The notes beneath the pieces are model-generated. The model was given only the letters and a program-made list of their open reading frames with translations, ran no database searches and was not told the DNA's origin. The translations under genes and the position numbers were made by a program. Source: Vibrio sp. SNU_ST1 (GTDB lineage: Bacteria; Pseudomonadota; Gammaproteobacteria; Enterobacterales; Vibrionaceae). Taken from it: a stretch of DNA of 64,000 nucleotides. Where the stretch lies: assembly GCF_030563405.1 (NCBI RefSeq), contig NZ_CP130748.1:2914001-2978000 (forward strand). The letters are read 5' to 3'. Positions 39,412 to 50,177 of the stretch are shown in pieces. Every line of letters starts with the position of its first letter. Within the stretch, counting starts at the first letter, position 1.

Positions 39412-39524
39412 TTTCTTTCTCCTAGTTTCCATACTGCACATGGCGGTCAGCGTTGGAAATCACTTTAATAATTATATATTTAATTTATTTATCTAAATTC
39501 TTTAGTAGTAACTCGTTGTGAGGT

Positions 39525-40313
39525 CTACTGAGGTAAAAACTGCGTTCCTATGCTTTTACCTGCAAAAAGTTGTGTCAGTTTTTCTGGGTATCGCCAAGTA
39601 GCAACTTCGATTGGTCGTCCAAGGTCGTTAGCGGCTTCTAGTGCGGCTTGAACCTTAACGATCATGCCGTCGGTAATCACTTTGCCTGTAATAAGGTCAT
39701 CAGCTTGTTGTTGATTAAGGCTTGGAATCAGGTGACCTTTGCCATCCAACACACCACTTACATCAGAAAGCAGTACTAGTTCAGCATCAAGCGCGCCTGC
39801 AACGGCAACCGCAGCTTGGTCGGCATTCACATTCATCAGTTGGCCTTGCTCAGTCAGACCAATTGAGCTAATGATTGGCAGTGCGCCCTCATTAAGAATC
39901 GCTTGCAGGACGGTTGAGTCGCCCGGCTCCGCTTTACCTACCGCGCCCAGTTCAGGGTTCAGTTCGCTCACTTTGCATAGACCACCATCTGCAAGGCTCA
40001 AGCCAACGGCATTGATACCGTCTTTAATTGCCTGACCTTGAAGTAGTTTGTTGGCCGTGCCCGCTAGCGCGCCAGCGATAACAGGGATCTGATCATAAGG
40101 AGTAACACGTAGCCCCTCTTTCTTAACGGTTTCGAGGTTCAACTTATTCATCAAATCATCAACAAGGTAACCACCGCCGTGAACAATCACGATTGGTCGC
40201 TGTGCTTGTTGTTGGTAAGCAGAGATAGCACCAAATAACTTACTAAGTGTTTCACCACAAGATAGCGCCGCGCCACCTAACTTTATGATTAATGGTTGAT
40301 TATTAAGGCTCAT
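39525..40313 (-). CDS. argB: acetylglutamate kinase
   Basis: 262-residue amino-acid kinase that phosphorylates N-acetylglutamate. Glycine loops IIKLGGAAL (9-17) and VHGGGYLV, and the C-terminal nucleotide motif GGMIVKV-like segment ([14 protein letters not shown]). The N-terminal helix found in arginine-inhibited hexameric kinases is absent, so feedback inhibition by arginine is unlikely. 12 bp after argC, hence one operon. AAGGA precedes the ATG. Confidence 0.97.
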   Translation of the reverse strand: MSLNNQPLIIKLGGAALSCGETLSKLFGAISAYQQQAQRPIVIVHGGGYLVDDLMNKLNLETVKKEGLRVTPYDQIPVIAGALAGTANKLLQGQAIKDGINAVGLSLADGGLCKVSELNPELGAVGKAEPGDSTVLQAILNEGALPIISSIGLTEQGQLMNVNADQAAVAVAGALDAELVLLSDVSGVLDGKGHLIPSLNQQQADDLITGKVITDGMIVKVQAALEAANDLGRPIEVATWRYPEKLTQLFAGKSIGTQFLPQ

Positions 40314-40325
40314 ATCTAGATTCCT

Positions 40326-41330
40326 TTACACTAACGCAGTTAATGGCGCAAAACCATAACGTAAATTTAAACACTGCACCGCTTGGCTAGATGCACCCTT
40401 TAATAAGTTATCAATCGCTGAAACAACGATGATGTGCTGACCTTGTACCTTCCAGCCTAAATCGCAGAAAGGCGTCTGTTCTACATCTTGAATTCTTGGC
40501 AATGTCTCTTCGAGTAATCTCACGGCAGGCTTACCTTGATAAGCTTGCTCGAAGGCATCTTGTATCTGTTGTTCTGTCACGCCGTCAGCCAATTTCATGG
40601 TGATGGTCGCCAAAATACCGCGCTTAAAGTTGCCGAGGTGCGGAGTGAAAATTACATCACATCCTAAATGCGCCGCCATTTCAGGTTGATGACGATGATT
40701 GAAGACGCCATAAGCTTGCAGACTCACTTCACAGAAGCTATTAACCATGGTCGCCTTGCGACCGGCGCCAGTCACACCGCTGGTCGCGTTAATCACCGGC
40801 CATTGGCTCTCGTCCAGCAACTTTGCTTCAACCAAAGGTTTAATCGCCAATTGTGATGCTGTTGGGTAACAGCCCGCGACAGCGACTAGTTGAGCTTCTT
40901 TTATTTCTTGTTCATTCCACTCAGCTAAGCCGTAAGCCGCTTTGTCTAGCCATTGTTCGTGTTGATGTTCAAAACCGTAAAACTCTTGATAGAAGTTTTC
41001 ACCTTTAACTCTGAATGCACCCGATAGGTCGAAAACTTGGCAATCGTTCTCTAGAAAAATTGGCGCTAGGTCGTGACTGACTTCGTGTGCCGTTGCTAGA
41101 AAAATCACATCAGACTGTTTAGCCACTTCTTCCGGATTTGTTAAAGGTTGTACTGGCATATCAATCAGGCCAGCTAACTTACCGTGCAGTGCAGCGATAG
41201 GTTTGCCCGCATCTACACTATTGGCTGAGACATATAAACCTGATAGCGTGAGCTCAGGGTGTCTGTTTATCATTAGAGCCAGTTCTGCTCCTGTATAGCC
41301 GCTTGCACCAATGATCGTGGTTTTCAACAT
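40326..41330 (-). CDS. argC: N-acetyl-gamma-glutamyl-phosphate reductase
   Basis: 334-residue NADPH enzyme for the third step of arginine synthesis. The dinucleotide motif [10 protein letters not shown] is at 8-17; the catalytic cysteine is in VAGCYPTAS, and [10 protein letters not shown] follows. First gene of argCBG(H), divergent from argE with ARG boxes between. Confidence 0.97.
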   Translation of the reverse strand: MLKTTIIGASGYTGAELALMINRHPELTLSGLYVSANSVDAGKPIAALHGKLAGLIDMPVQPLTNPEEVAKQSDVIFLATAHEVSHDLAPIFLENDCQVFDLSGAFRVKGENFYQEFYGFEHQHEQWLDKAAYGLAEWNEQEIKEAQLVAVAGCYPTASQLAIKPLVEAKLLDESQWPVINATSGVTGAGRKATMVNSFCEVSLQAYGVFNHRHQPEMAAHLGCDVIFTPHLGNFKRGILATITMKLADGVTEQQIQDAFEQAYQGKPAVRLLEETLPRIQDVEQTPFCDLGWKVQGQHIIVVSAIDNLLKGASSQAVQCLNLRYGFAPLTALV

Positions 41331-41401
41331 CTCAATACATCCATTCTTGAGGTAAGTTACATTTCAAATTTGACTATTCATACTTAATTTTTAGCTATAT
41401 T

Positions 41402-41436
41402 TGATTTCTTATGCATTAAATATGATTTAATATGTG
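41402..41436. promoter_or_regulatory. ARG-box pair in the argC/argE divergent promoter
   Basis: TGATTTCTTATGCA (41402-41415; 8 of 10 conserved bases) and TGATTTAATATGTG (41423-41436; 6 of 10) are exactly 21 bp apart. The 153-bp gap between argC and argE is AT-rich. ArgR control of this divergon is known in enterobacteria. Confidence 0.7.
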
Positions 41437-41483
41437 TTTTACCGACTTATGGTTTTCCTGTCAATAGTAGAAGTGAAGATATT

Positions 41484-42620
41484 ATGCAATTACCGAGTTT
41501 CCTTGAGGTCTATAAAGGCCTAATTTCCACCGACTCCATTAGCTCAACAGATCCAAGCTGGGATCATGGCAACGAGAAAGTGATCGAAAAAATGGCTCAA
41601 TGGTTTAAAGACGTCGGCTTTAGCGTTGAAGTCGTGGAAGTCGAACCCGGCAAGCATAATATGGTCGCAAAGATGGGTTCTGGCGAAGGGGGCTTATTGC
41701 TTGCAGGACACAGCGATACCGTGCCATTCGATGAAGGACGTTGGAACTTCGACCCTCACGCATTGACAGAACACAACAACCGCTTCTACGGATTAGGCAC
41801 CGCCGATATGAAAGGCTTTTTTGCCTTCGTTTATGAAGCTGCTAAGAAAATGGATTGGAGCAAGCAAACCAAGCCGCTTTATGTTTTAGCAACGTGTGAC
41901 GAAGAAACCACCATGCTAGGTGCACGTCATTTCACTGAAAATGCGCCGTTTAAACCGGACTACTGCATCATTGGCGAACCCACTAGCCTAGTGCCAATTC
42001 GCGGGCACAAAGGCCATGTCGCTAATGCTGTGCGAGTAACGGGTAAGTCAGGTCACTCTTCTGATCCGGCGTTAGGCGTCAACGCCATCGAGATCATGCA
42101 TGAAGTGCTGTTTGCTTTAATGCAGCTGCGTGACAAGTTAGTCAAGGAGTACCACCACCCGGGTTTCGCCATTCCAAGCCCTACTCTAAACCTTGGTCAT
42201 ATTCACGGTGGCGACAGCGCTAACCGTATCTGTGGCTGTTGTGAACTACACTACGATGTTCGTCCTTTACCGGGCATCAGCTTAGACGGTTTAGATAACA
42301 TGCTGCGAAGCGCGCTCAAAGAAGTAGAAGCAAAATGGCCGGGCAGAATTGAGATTACTCCCCTGCATGAGCCAATCCCAGGCTATGAGTGTCAGCACGA
42401 CCATCCATTTATTGGTGGAATGGAATCAGTTTGTGAAATTGAATCGCAAACCGTGAACTACTGTACTGAAGCACCTTTTCTTCAAGAGTTATGTCCAACC
42501 TTAGTGTTAGGTCCAGGCTCAATTGACCAAGCTCACCAACCGGATGAGTTCTTAAGCTTCGATTTTATTGACCCAACAATTGATGTTCTGAGTAAATCTA
42601 TCCGTAAATATTGTTTCTAG
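41484..42620 (+). CDS. argE: acetylornithine deacetylase
   Basis: 378-residue M20 metallopeptidase-family enzyme that releases ornithine from N-acetylornithine. Metal ligands are in [19 protein letters not shown] and [28 protein letters not shown] is the dimerisation-domain entry. Having argE together with the ArgH(A) synthase indicates the linear (non-recycling) arginine pathway. Divergent from argC. Confidence 0.97.
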   Translation: MQLPSFLEVYKGLISTDSISSTDPSWDHGNEKVIEKMAQWFKDVGFSVEVVEVEPGKHNMVAKMGSGEGGLLLAGHSDTVPFDEGRWNFDPHALTEHNNRFYGLGTADMKGFFAFVYEAAKKMDWSKQTKPLYVLATCDEETTMLGARHFTENAPFKPDYCIIGEPTSLVPIRGHKGHVANAVRVTGKSGHSSDPALGVNAIEIMHEVLFALMQLRDKLVKEYHHPGFAIPSPTLNLGHIHGGDSANRICGCCELHYDVRPLPGISLDGLDNMLRSALKEVEAKWPGRIEITPLHEPIPGYECQHDHPFIGGMESVCEIESQTVNYCTEAPFLQELCPTLVLGPGSIDQAHQPDEFLSFDFIDPTIDVLSKSIRKYCF

Positions 42621-42651
42621 TTATTACTTCCCTTCCAATATTTTCGTATAC

Positions 42652-42678
42652 AAGCCACCCAAAAAGGTGGCTTTTATT
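42652..42678 (+). terminator. intrinsic terminator of argE
   Basis: AAGCCACC (42652-42659) pairs with GGTGGCTT (42666-42673), followed by TTATTCT. Confidence 0.85.
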
Positions 42679-42877
42679 CTGTTATCCCTGACACAGCCTG
42701 ATCTTGTAATTAAATTTCACTTTTTCTCTAAGTTTTGAAAAATTTACTTCTCCCGCATTTTTAAACCTAATAATTGCAAACTTAGAATGCTTTATTTGAC
42801 TAGATACAGCACTTTTCGCTAGATTGTGTACTTAACAAGGAACAATGGATGTAATTTTTTTACGAGGCAGGATGACA

Positions 42878-45508
42878 ATGAACGAGAAATACGCCGCTCT
42901 CAAGAGTAACGTAAGCATGCTAGGACGCTTGCTAGGTAACACAATCCAAGATGCACATGGTGACGTTATCTTAGAGAAAGTGGAGACTATCCGTAAACTT
43001 TCCAAATCCGCCCGCGCAGGCAACAAAGCTGACCGTGACAGCCTAGTTGAAGAAATCAAAAACCTGCCGAACGAACAACTCACTCCTGTTGCTCGTGCAT
43101 TTAACCAATTTCTCAACCTCACCAACATGGCAGAGCAATACCACACCATCTCTCGCCACTGTGAGGAGCATGTTTGTGAACCAGATGTGCTGCAATCTCT
43201 ATTTTCTAAACTCAATCAAAATGACATCAGCAAGCTAGACGCGGCTCAAGCCGTTCGCGACCTGAACATTGAACTCGTTTTGACCGCTCACCCAACAGAA
43301 ATCACTCGTCGCACCATGATCAACAAGCTGGTTAAGATCAACGAGTGTCTGTCTAAATTAGAATTAAGCGACCTATCACACAAAGAACGCGTGAAAACAG
43401 AACGTCGCCTAGAGCAGCTTATCGCGCAAGGTTGGCACTCTGATGTGATTCGTCAGCAACGCCCGACACCACTTGATGAAGCTAAGTGGGGCTTTGCGGT
43501 TGTAGAAAACTCTCTATGGGAAGCCGTGCCTGATTTCCTACGTGATATGGATGGCCGGCTAAAAGGTTACCTTGGTGAAGGCCTACCAATTGATGCACGT
43601 CCAGTTCACTTCTCATCTTGGATGGGGGGTGACCGCGATGGTAACCCATTCGTAACGCACACCATCACCAAAGAAGTACTGCGTCTGTCTCGCTGGAAAG
43701 CCGCTGATCTGTACCTAGGTGACGTGAACGAGCTGATTACCGAACTGTCGATGACCAAGTGTAATGATGCCGTTCGTGAGCTAGCAGGTGATGAGCATGA
43801 AGCTTACCGTGCAATCCTAAAGAGCCTACGCACTCTACTGAACAACACATTAGAAGTGCTTGACGCAAAACTGCACGACGCTGAAGTACCGAAGAAAGAA
43901 ACACTACAGAACATCGACCAACTTTGGACACCACTTTACGCGTGTTACCAATCGCTGCACGAATGTGGTATGGGCGTAATCGCGGATGGTTCTCTGCTTG
44001 ATACCCTACGTCGCCTAAAAGCATTCGGTGTGCATTTAGTTCGTCTCGATGTTCGTCAAGAAAGCACACGTCACTCAGACGTCCTATCTGAACTGACTCG
44101 CTACCTAGGCATTGGCGATTACGACCAGTGGAGCGAGCAAGACAAGATTGCTTTCTTAACCAATGAGTTAAGCTCAAAACGTCCACTGCTACCGCGCGAC
44201 TGGGAGCCATCTGCACAAGTCAAAGAGGTTTTAGACACCTGTAAGGTGGTTGCTGCTCAACCTCGCGAAGCCTTTGGTGCTTACGTAATTTCTATGGCTC
44301 GTACAGCATCGGATGTGCTAGCTGTTCACTTGCTTTTGCAAGAATGTGGTTGCCCGTACCGCATGGACGTATGTCCATTGTTCGAAACGCTGGACGACTT
44401 GAACAACTCAGAAGCAGTAATGAAACAGCTAATGAGCATCGATTTGTACCGTGGCTTTATCCAGAACCACCAAATGGTGATGATCGGATATTCTGACTCA
44501 GCAAAAGATGCTGGCGTAATGTCTGCAGGTTGGGCGCAATACGACGCAATGGACAAGCTAGTTAAGGTTTGTGAAGAAGAAGGCATTGAACTGACTCTAT
44601 TCCACGGTCGTGGCGGTACGGTTGGTCGTGGTGGTGCGCCAGCGCACGCTGCCCTACTTTCTCAACCACCTAAGAGCTTGAAAGGCGGCTTACGTGTAAC
44701 TGAACAAGGCGAAATGATCCGCTTTAAACTTGGCTTGCCAGATGTTGCGGTTAATAGCTTCAACCTATACGCAAGTGCGATTTTAGAAGCGAACCTTCTG
44801 CCACCACCAGAGCCAAAACAAGAATGGCGCGACTTAATGGAAGTGCTGTCTGAAGTATCTTGCGAAGCTTACCGCAACGTAGTTCGTGGTGAAGAGAAGT
44901 TTGTTCCTTACTTCCGCCAAGCCACGCCAGAGCTAGAGTTAGGCAAGTTACCTCTTGGTTCTCGTCCTGCGAAACGTAACCCGAACGGCGGCGTAGAAAG
45001 CCTACGTGCGATCCCATGGATCTTCTCATGGAGCCAAAACCGTTTGGTACTTCCTGCATGGTTAGGCGCTGGTGAAGCGATTCAATACTCTGTCGATCAA
45101 GGCCATCAAGCGCTACTTGAAGAGATGTGTCGTGAATGGCCATTCTTCTCGACTCGTCTAGGTATGTTGGAAATGGTGTACTCGAAGTGCAACATGGAAA
45201 TCGCTAAGTACTACGACCAGCGCCTTGTTGACGAAGAGCTATTACCTCTGGGTGAGTTACTCCGTGAACAGCTGCAAAAAGACATCAAAGCGGTGTTGAA
45301 TGTAGAAAATAACGAGAACTTGATGCAAAGCGACCCTTGGGGACTTGAGTCAATTCGTCTACGTAACATCTATGTTGAGCCACTAAACATGCTTCAAGCG
45401 GAACTGCTTTACCGTACTCGTAAGTGTGAAACACCACCAGCAGAGCTAGAAGAAGCGCTAATGGTGACGATTGCAGGCATTGCAGCAGGTATGCGAAATA
45501 CGGGTTAA
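42878..45508 (+). CDS. ppc: phosphoenolpyruvate carboxylase
   Basis: 876-residue anaplerotic enzyme: PEP plus bicarbonate gives oxaloacetate. The start is the ATG at 42878 ([16 protein letters not shown]), matching E. coli MNEQYSALRSNVSMLG; the frame to 42845 adds 11 residues, and ATG 42872 is a close alternative. Catalytic His region [12 protein letters not shown] and glycine loop [14 protein letters not shown] are intact; the C-terminus ends in AAGMRNTG as usual. It sits between argE and aphA with a terminator on each side, so it is monocistronic. Confidence 0.97.
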   Translation: MNEKYAALKSNVSMLGRLLGNTIQDAHGDVILEKVETIRKLSKSARAGNKADRDSLVEEIKNLPNEQLTPVARAFNQFLNLTNMAEQYHTISRHCEEHVCEPDVLQSLFSKLNQNDISKLDAAQAVRDLNIELVLTAHPTEITRRTMINKLVKINECLSKLELSDLSHKERVKTERRLEQLIAQGWHSDVIRQQRPTPLDEAKWGFAVVENSLWEAVPDFLRDMDGRLKGYLGEGLPIDARPVHFSSWMGGDRDGNPFVTHTITKEVLRLSRWKAADLYLGDVNELITELSMTKCNDAVRELAGDEHEAYRAILKSLRTLLNNTLEVLDAKLHDAEVPKKETLQNIDQLWTPLYACYQSLHECGMGVIADGSLLDTLRRLKAFGVHLVRLDVRQESTRHSDVLSELTRYLGIGDYDQWSEQDKIAFLTNELSSKRPLLPRDWEPSAQVKEVLDTCKVVAAQPREAFGAYVISMARTASDVLAVHLLLQECGCPYRMDVCPLFETLDDLNNSEAVMKQLMSIDLYRGFIQNHQMVMIGYSDSAKDAGVMSAGWAQYDAMDKLVKVCEEEGIELTLFHGRGGTVGRGGAPAHAALLSQPPKSLKGGLRVTEQGEMIRFKLGLPDVAVNSFNLYASAILEANLLPPPEPKQEWRDLMEVLSEVSCEAYRNVVRGEEKFVPYFRQATPELELGKLPLGSRPAKRNPNGGVESLRAIPWIFSWSQNRLVLPAWLGAGEAIQYSVDQGHQALLEEMCREWPFFSTRLGMLEMVYSKCNMEIAKYYDQRLVDEELLPLGELLREQLQKDIKAVLNVENNENLMQSDPWGLESIRLRNIYVEPLNMLQAELLYRTRKCETPPAELEEALMVTIAGIAAGMRNTG

Positions 45509-45558
45509 TTAGTGATTCCCACTATAACCTAATCAGCATTTACATCCACAAAAAGAAC

Positions 45559-45588
45559 AAAAGGTCGCCACGGGCGGCCTTTTTGTTT
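45559..45588 (+). terminator. intrinsic terminator of ppc
   Basis: AAAAGGTCGCC (45559-45569) pairs with GGCGGCCTTTT (45573-45583) with one G-U; T-rich tail follows. Confidence 0.92.
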
Positions 45589-45879
45589 TGCCAAATGACC
45601 ACTGGTGAGTATTTTGTCATTTTTTTGGGTTATTTTGTCCATGTATTCTACTTTATGCTTATTATTTAGATATACTACTGCTCCGCTGCAGAAACACTCC
45701 AAAATAATAATCTGCGGCACTCGACCAATAAACTGGTCAACCTAGGTGATAAACGGCTTTGTAAGGTGACATAACCAACGATTGAGTTGGTGCTACTTGA
45801 ACATAACCAATATAACGTGCCATAGAAGCACACTTGTTGTTCAAGTATTTGTTTACTGTTTACCATTTGGATTTCAGAC
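45589..45879 (+). promoter_or_regulatory. aphA promoter and long leader
   Basis: 291 bp. TATTTTGTC occurs twice, 21 bp apart (45610-45618, 45631-45639). A -10-like TATACT is at 45671-45676, which would give a leader of nearly 200 bases. In it, GACCA/TGGTC (45723-45738) is a small hairpin, CTAGGTGA (45742-45749) matches the complement of the conserved Qrr sRNA core, and ACTTGAAC/GTTCAAGT (45795-45802, 45839-45846) is an 8-bp stem 34 bases before the ATG. Promoter assignment is a guess; the repeats are plainly visible. Confidence 0.55.
45742..45749 (+). promoter_or_regulatory. candidate Qrr sRNA pairing site in aphA leader
   Basis: CTAGGTGA, within AACCTAGGTGATAA, is complementary to UCACCUAG of the conserved Qrr region. 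Qrr activation of aphA through its 5' leader is established in V. cholerae and V. harveyi; this exact site is inferred. Confidence 0.5.
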
Positions 45880-46419
45880 ATGTCATTACCACACGTAATT
45901 TTAACCGTTTTAAGTACACGCGATGCTACTGGTTACGATATCACAAAAGAATTCTCCGCAAGCATTGGTTACTTCTGGAAAGCTAGCCACCAACAAGTTT
46001 ACCGCGAGCTCAATAAAATGGCTCAGAACGACCAGGTAACTTGCGTACTTGAGCCTCAAGAAGGCAAACCTGATCGTAAAGTTTACTCTATCACCGATGC
46101 TGGCCGTGGCGCGCTAGGTGAATGGTTTGAACAACCAACTGCACACCCAACCGTTCGTGACGAGTTCTCAGCTAAGTTAATCGCTTGTGCTGTACAACCT
46201 TCTGACGCGTACCGTGTACAACTTGCTGAACTAGTAGAAGAGTCTCGCAAACTGGTTTCTCACTACAAAGAAATCGAAGCGGCTTACTACGCAACACCAT
46301 CTACACTAGACAAGCAAGCACGCCTAGAGCGTCTAACGCTTCGTCGTAACCTACTGATCCGTGAAGCATGGATTGTATGGGCTGACGAAGTACTGCTTGA
46401 ACTTGGCGCTCTTGCTTAA
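45880..46419 (+). CDS. aphA: quorum-sensing low-density master regulator AphA
   Basis: 179-residue PadR-family winged-helix regulator, close to V. cholerae AphA over its length. The N-terminal winged helix (about 1-85) contains HVILTVLSTRDATGYDITKEF and SHQQVYRELNKM; the C-terminal antiparallel coiled-coil (about 100-179) mediates dimerisation. AphA controls low-cell-density genes, is activated by Qrr sRNAs and is repressed by the LuxR/HapR regulator. The stop is followed immediately by seven GCTAGAA copies and a strong terminator. It lies between ppc and metF. Confidence 0.97.
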   Translation: MSLPHVILTVLSTRDATGYDITKEFSASIGYFWKASHQQVYRELNKMAQNDQVTCVLEPQEGKPDRKVYSITDAGRGALGEWFEQPTAHPTVRDEFSAKLIACAVQPSDAYRVQLAELVEESRKLVSHYKEIEAAYYATPSTLDKQARLERLTLRRNLLIREAWIVWADEVLLELGALA

Positions 46420-46468
46420 GCTAGAAGCTAGAAGCTAGAAGCTAGAAGCTAGAAGCTAGAAGCTAGAA
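46420..46468 (+). repeat. heptamer array (GCTAGAA)x7 directly after the aphA stop
   Basis: Seven perfect copies, beginning at the base after the TAA and ending 4 bases before the terminator stem. In mRNA the unit can be written AGAAGCU. It is not coding and not part of the hairpin. Confidence 0.98.
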
Positions 46469-46472
46469 AAGC

Positions 46473-46508
46473 AAAAGGCTTGAACTCTTAGAGTTCAAGC
46501 CTTTTTTG
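46473..46508. terminator. terminator of aphA (also faces metF)
   Basis: AAAAGGCTTGAACTC (46473-46487) pairs perfectly with GAGTTCAAGCCTTTT (46491-46505); TTTTTTG on the + strand, GCTTTT on the other. Confidence 0.93.
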
Positions 46509-46565
46509 TATCTATAGGATTTGAAATGTTACTGCCAGAAGCTTTTATAAGCGCTTGGGCTTTAC

Positions 46566-47591
<1,026 letters not shown>

Positions 47592-47652
47592 TCAAGTAGG
47601 TCGTGAGCAAAGCTCAAGTCGATAAGTGGGTCGCAAAGCAGAAATAATGTAG

Positions 47653-47688
47653 AAAAAAGGCTGATAAACACATCGTGCTTTCAGCCTT
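47653..47688 (-). terminator. terminator of metBL
   Basis: AAGGCTGA (47657-47664) pairs with TCAGCCTT (47681-47688); on the minus strand TTTTTTC follows. The remaining metF-metL gap holds no gene. Confidence 0.85.
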
Positions 47689-47763
47689 ATTTATCTTAGT
47701 GAATAGTATGCTATTTACGCATTTAAACAATCAATCTGAGTATTAAGCCAACCGCTCTGAGTA

Positions 47764-50175
47764 TTAAAACAGGCTAGACATTCTATTTAAGTCAGATTGA
47801 ATTGCGCCAGCTGTAACTTCACGTCCCGCACCTGGGCCACGAATAACTAATGGATTATCTTTATACCATTTGCTCTCAATCGCAAAGATGTTGTCGCAAG
47901 GCAGCAAGTTCGCTAGGGCATGCTCTTTAGATAGCGCTTCAACGCCTACCGTTGCCTTACCATTCTTCTCTAAACGCGCAACGTAACGAAGAACCTTCTG
48001 TTGAGACTGCGCTTTCTCTAAACGCTCGGCCAACTCTTCACTCAGTACAGAAGCTTTATCAAAGAAGTCATCCACTGACAGGTCTTGTAATTCTTCAGGT
48101 ACCAATGATTCTACTTTGACATTTTCAGGCTCAATATCTAAACCCGATTCACGCGCCAAAATCACTAGCTTACGCATCACGTCTGAGCCATCGAGGTCAG
48201 CACGAGGATCCGGTTCCGTCAGGCCTTGTTGCCAGGCTAAATCGACCAGCTCGCTGAATGGTACCGTGCCATCAAACTGTTGGAATAACCAAGATAGAGT
48301 GCCCGAGAAGATACCTGACAGTGCAATGATATCATCGCCGCTTTCACGCAGGTCACGTACCGTGTGGTTAATCGGTAAGCCAGCACCCACTGTCGCATTG
48401 TACAGCCAGTGACGGCTGATCTTAGCGAAAGCATCTTGTACCTGATGGTAATACTCGCTTGATGCAGAGCCTGCCACCTTGTTAGCTGAGATCAGGTGGA
48501 TACCTTGTTGTGCAATTTGCAGGTAGTTTGCTGCAAGCACAGGGCTTGCGGTGACATCGAGTACTACAGCTTCATCGTAACCCTGAATAGAACCCAAACG
48601 CTCTAACCAGTCGTTACCATTGTTGGCAATGGCTTCATCGTCAAAGCGCTTGCTCACAGAAGTCGCATCAATGCCTTGCTCGTCGAACCAATAGGTTTGG
48701 CTATCAACCACTGCAACCAATTCAAAGTTCATTCCACGGCGCTTTTCAAGTTCAGCCTTTTGTTCAGCAAACAAGCTTAACCAGCTTGAACCAATGTTGC
48801 CCTTACCACACAAAGCAATCGCAACACGCTTCTGCGCTTGGAACAGTTGAGAGTGAATGCCTTTCACTAGACTTGATGTTTCACTCTTACGAATCACAGC
48901 CACCAAGCTTAAGCCTGAGTTTGCTTCTGAGATAAACTCAACCGGTGAGCTCTTGAGTTGTTGGTAGAACCCATAACAATGGTTCGGGTTCTTAGTCACA
49001 CCAGCACCCACCGCCGCAATCAGAGAGAAGCCTTCTTTAAGCTTAATTTCCGCTTCAATCGCGTGGTCTTGTAGATATTCCAACGCACCACCAGCGATCT
49101 CTTCGGTGTAGGCAAGGCGCAAGCAGTGTTGATCCGGTTCAAGCTCATAAGCAAGCGGCTCTAATTGAGCTCGCTTAAGACCTTCAAGGACTTCACTTTC
49201 TAAGCGGTCAAAATCATGGCCATGACCAAAGGTCAGCTGAACGATCAGAACTTCATCCAGAGAGGTAATAATTTTTGCACCGCGACCCGATGCCAGTACA
49301 CGCTCTATCTGTGTAGAACCCGCCTCTGGCTGGTAGCTACAGCGCAAGCTTAAGTCCATAGCACTTTGCGCGACAGGCTGTAGCGTTCGACTATGGAGCA
49401 CTGGAGCCGCCAGACGAGCTAACTCACTCGCTTCATCAAGACGAAGCAATTGCAATAAACACGCATCCGAAACTAAACGAGGATCAGCACTGTATACACC
49501 CGCTACATCACTCCAGATTGTCACGCGTTCCACTTCAGCCAAAGCACCAATCACAGTGGCTGAATAATCCGAGCCGTTACGACCAAGCAGTACGGTTTCA
49601 CCTTCGCAGTTCTGAGCCATAAAGCCAGTAATCACCACGCGACAATGAGTATGTTGCGCTAGGGCTTCTTTAATCAGAGGATAAGATCGCGCACGGTCGA
49701 CTTCAGGTTGCGCCCCCGCTTCTGCACGCAAAAAGGCACGTGCGTCTTGAGCAACGGCTTGTAGGTCATGCTGACACAACAAAGCGGCCAACAAACGTGA
49801 AGACCAAACCTCACCGTGTCCTAGCACCTGTGCTTTTTGCGCTTCGCTTAGAGGAGCCGTTAGCTCACCCAAAGCAGTGAATTCTTGTTGAATGGTAGCC
49901 GTCAGCTGAGCCGCAGACTCACCTTCAAGCAGCGCTTCAATCAGCTCAAGTTGGAACTGACGAAGGGTTTGTAGGCATTCATGAGCGATACGACCATCTT
50001 TGTCGAGCGCTTCAACAAACTCAATCAAGCGGTTAGTTGTTTTACCTGCAGCCGATACCACGACCAAGTCAGTAGCTGATGAGTATTCTCTAAGAATGTT
50101 GACCACTCGTTGGTAACATTCAGGATTCGCTAAACTGCTGCCACCAAATTTATGTAGCTGGCGAAAGGTTGTCAT
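47764..50175 (-). CDS. metL: aspartokinase II-homoserine dehydrogenase II (MetL)
   Basis: 803-residue bifunctional enzyme. The aspartokinase domain (1 to about 300) begins KFGGSSLANPECYQRV; a degenerate regulatory region spans about 310-450; homoserine dehydrogenase (about 455-803) has the NAD motif ALCGKGNIGSSW and LSGIFSGTLSWLFQ, with DPRADLDGSDVMRKL. MetL-type enzymes are repressed by MetJ and not feedback inhibited by threonine or lysine. 2 bp after metB, so one metBL operon. Confidence 0.96.
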   Translation of the reverse strand: MTTFRQLHKFGGSSLANPECYQRVVNILREYSSATDLVVVSAAGKTTNRLIEFVEALDKDGRIAHECLQTLRQFQLELIEALLEGESAAQLTATIQQEFTALGELTAPLSEAQKAQVLGHGEVWSSRLLAALLCQHDLQAVAQDARAFLRAEAGAQPEVDRARSYPLIKEALAQHTHCRVVITGFMAQNCEGETVLLGRNGSDYSATVIGALAEVERVTIWSDVAGVYSADPRLVSDACLLQLLRLDEASELARLAAPVLHSRTLQPVAQSAMDLSLRCSYQPEAGSTQIERVLASGRGAKIITSLDEVLIVQLTFGHGHDFDRLESEVLEGLKRAQLEPLAYELEPDQHCLRLAYTEEIAGGALEYLQDHAIEAEIKLKEGFSLIAAVGAGVTKNPNHCYGFYQQLKSSPVEFISEANSGLSLVAVIRKSETSSLVKGIHSQLFQAQKRVAIALCGKGNIGSSWLSLFAEQKAELEKRRGMNFELVAVVDSQTYWFDEQGIDATSVSKRFDDEAIANNGNDWLERLGSIQGYDEAVVLDVTASPVLAANYLQIAQQGIHLISANKVAGSASSEYYHQVQDAFAKISRHWLYNATVGAGLPINHTVRDLRESGDDIIALSGIFSGTLSWLFQQFDGTVPFSELVDLAWQQGLTEPDPRADLDGSDVMRKLVILARESGLDIEPENVKVESLVPEELQDLSVDDFFDKASVLSEELAERLEKAQSQQKVLRYVARLEKNGKATVGVEALSKEHALANLLPCDNIFAIESKWYKDNPLVIRGPGAGREVTAGAIQSDLNRMSSLF

Positions 50176-50177
50176 TA

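Noticed and set aside
39412..39524. Possible ARG box between argB and argG
   Set aside because: The best match has 7 of 10 bases in very AT-rich sequence and no 21-bp partner, so it cannot be told from background.
43737..44216. 159-codon minus strand frame opposite ppc
   Set aside because: Antisense shadow of ppc with no family resemblance.
45609..45680. Classical LuxR/HapR palindrome in the aphA promoter
   Set aside because: I looked for TTATTGATAAATTTATCAATAA-like sequence and found only partial halves, so no site is called.
46420..46468. CRISPR-like array
   Set aside because: Units are 7 bp and contiguous with no spacers; the same holds for the arrays at 52051-52106 and 58423-58464.
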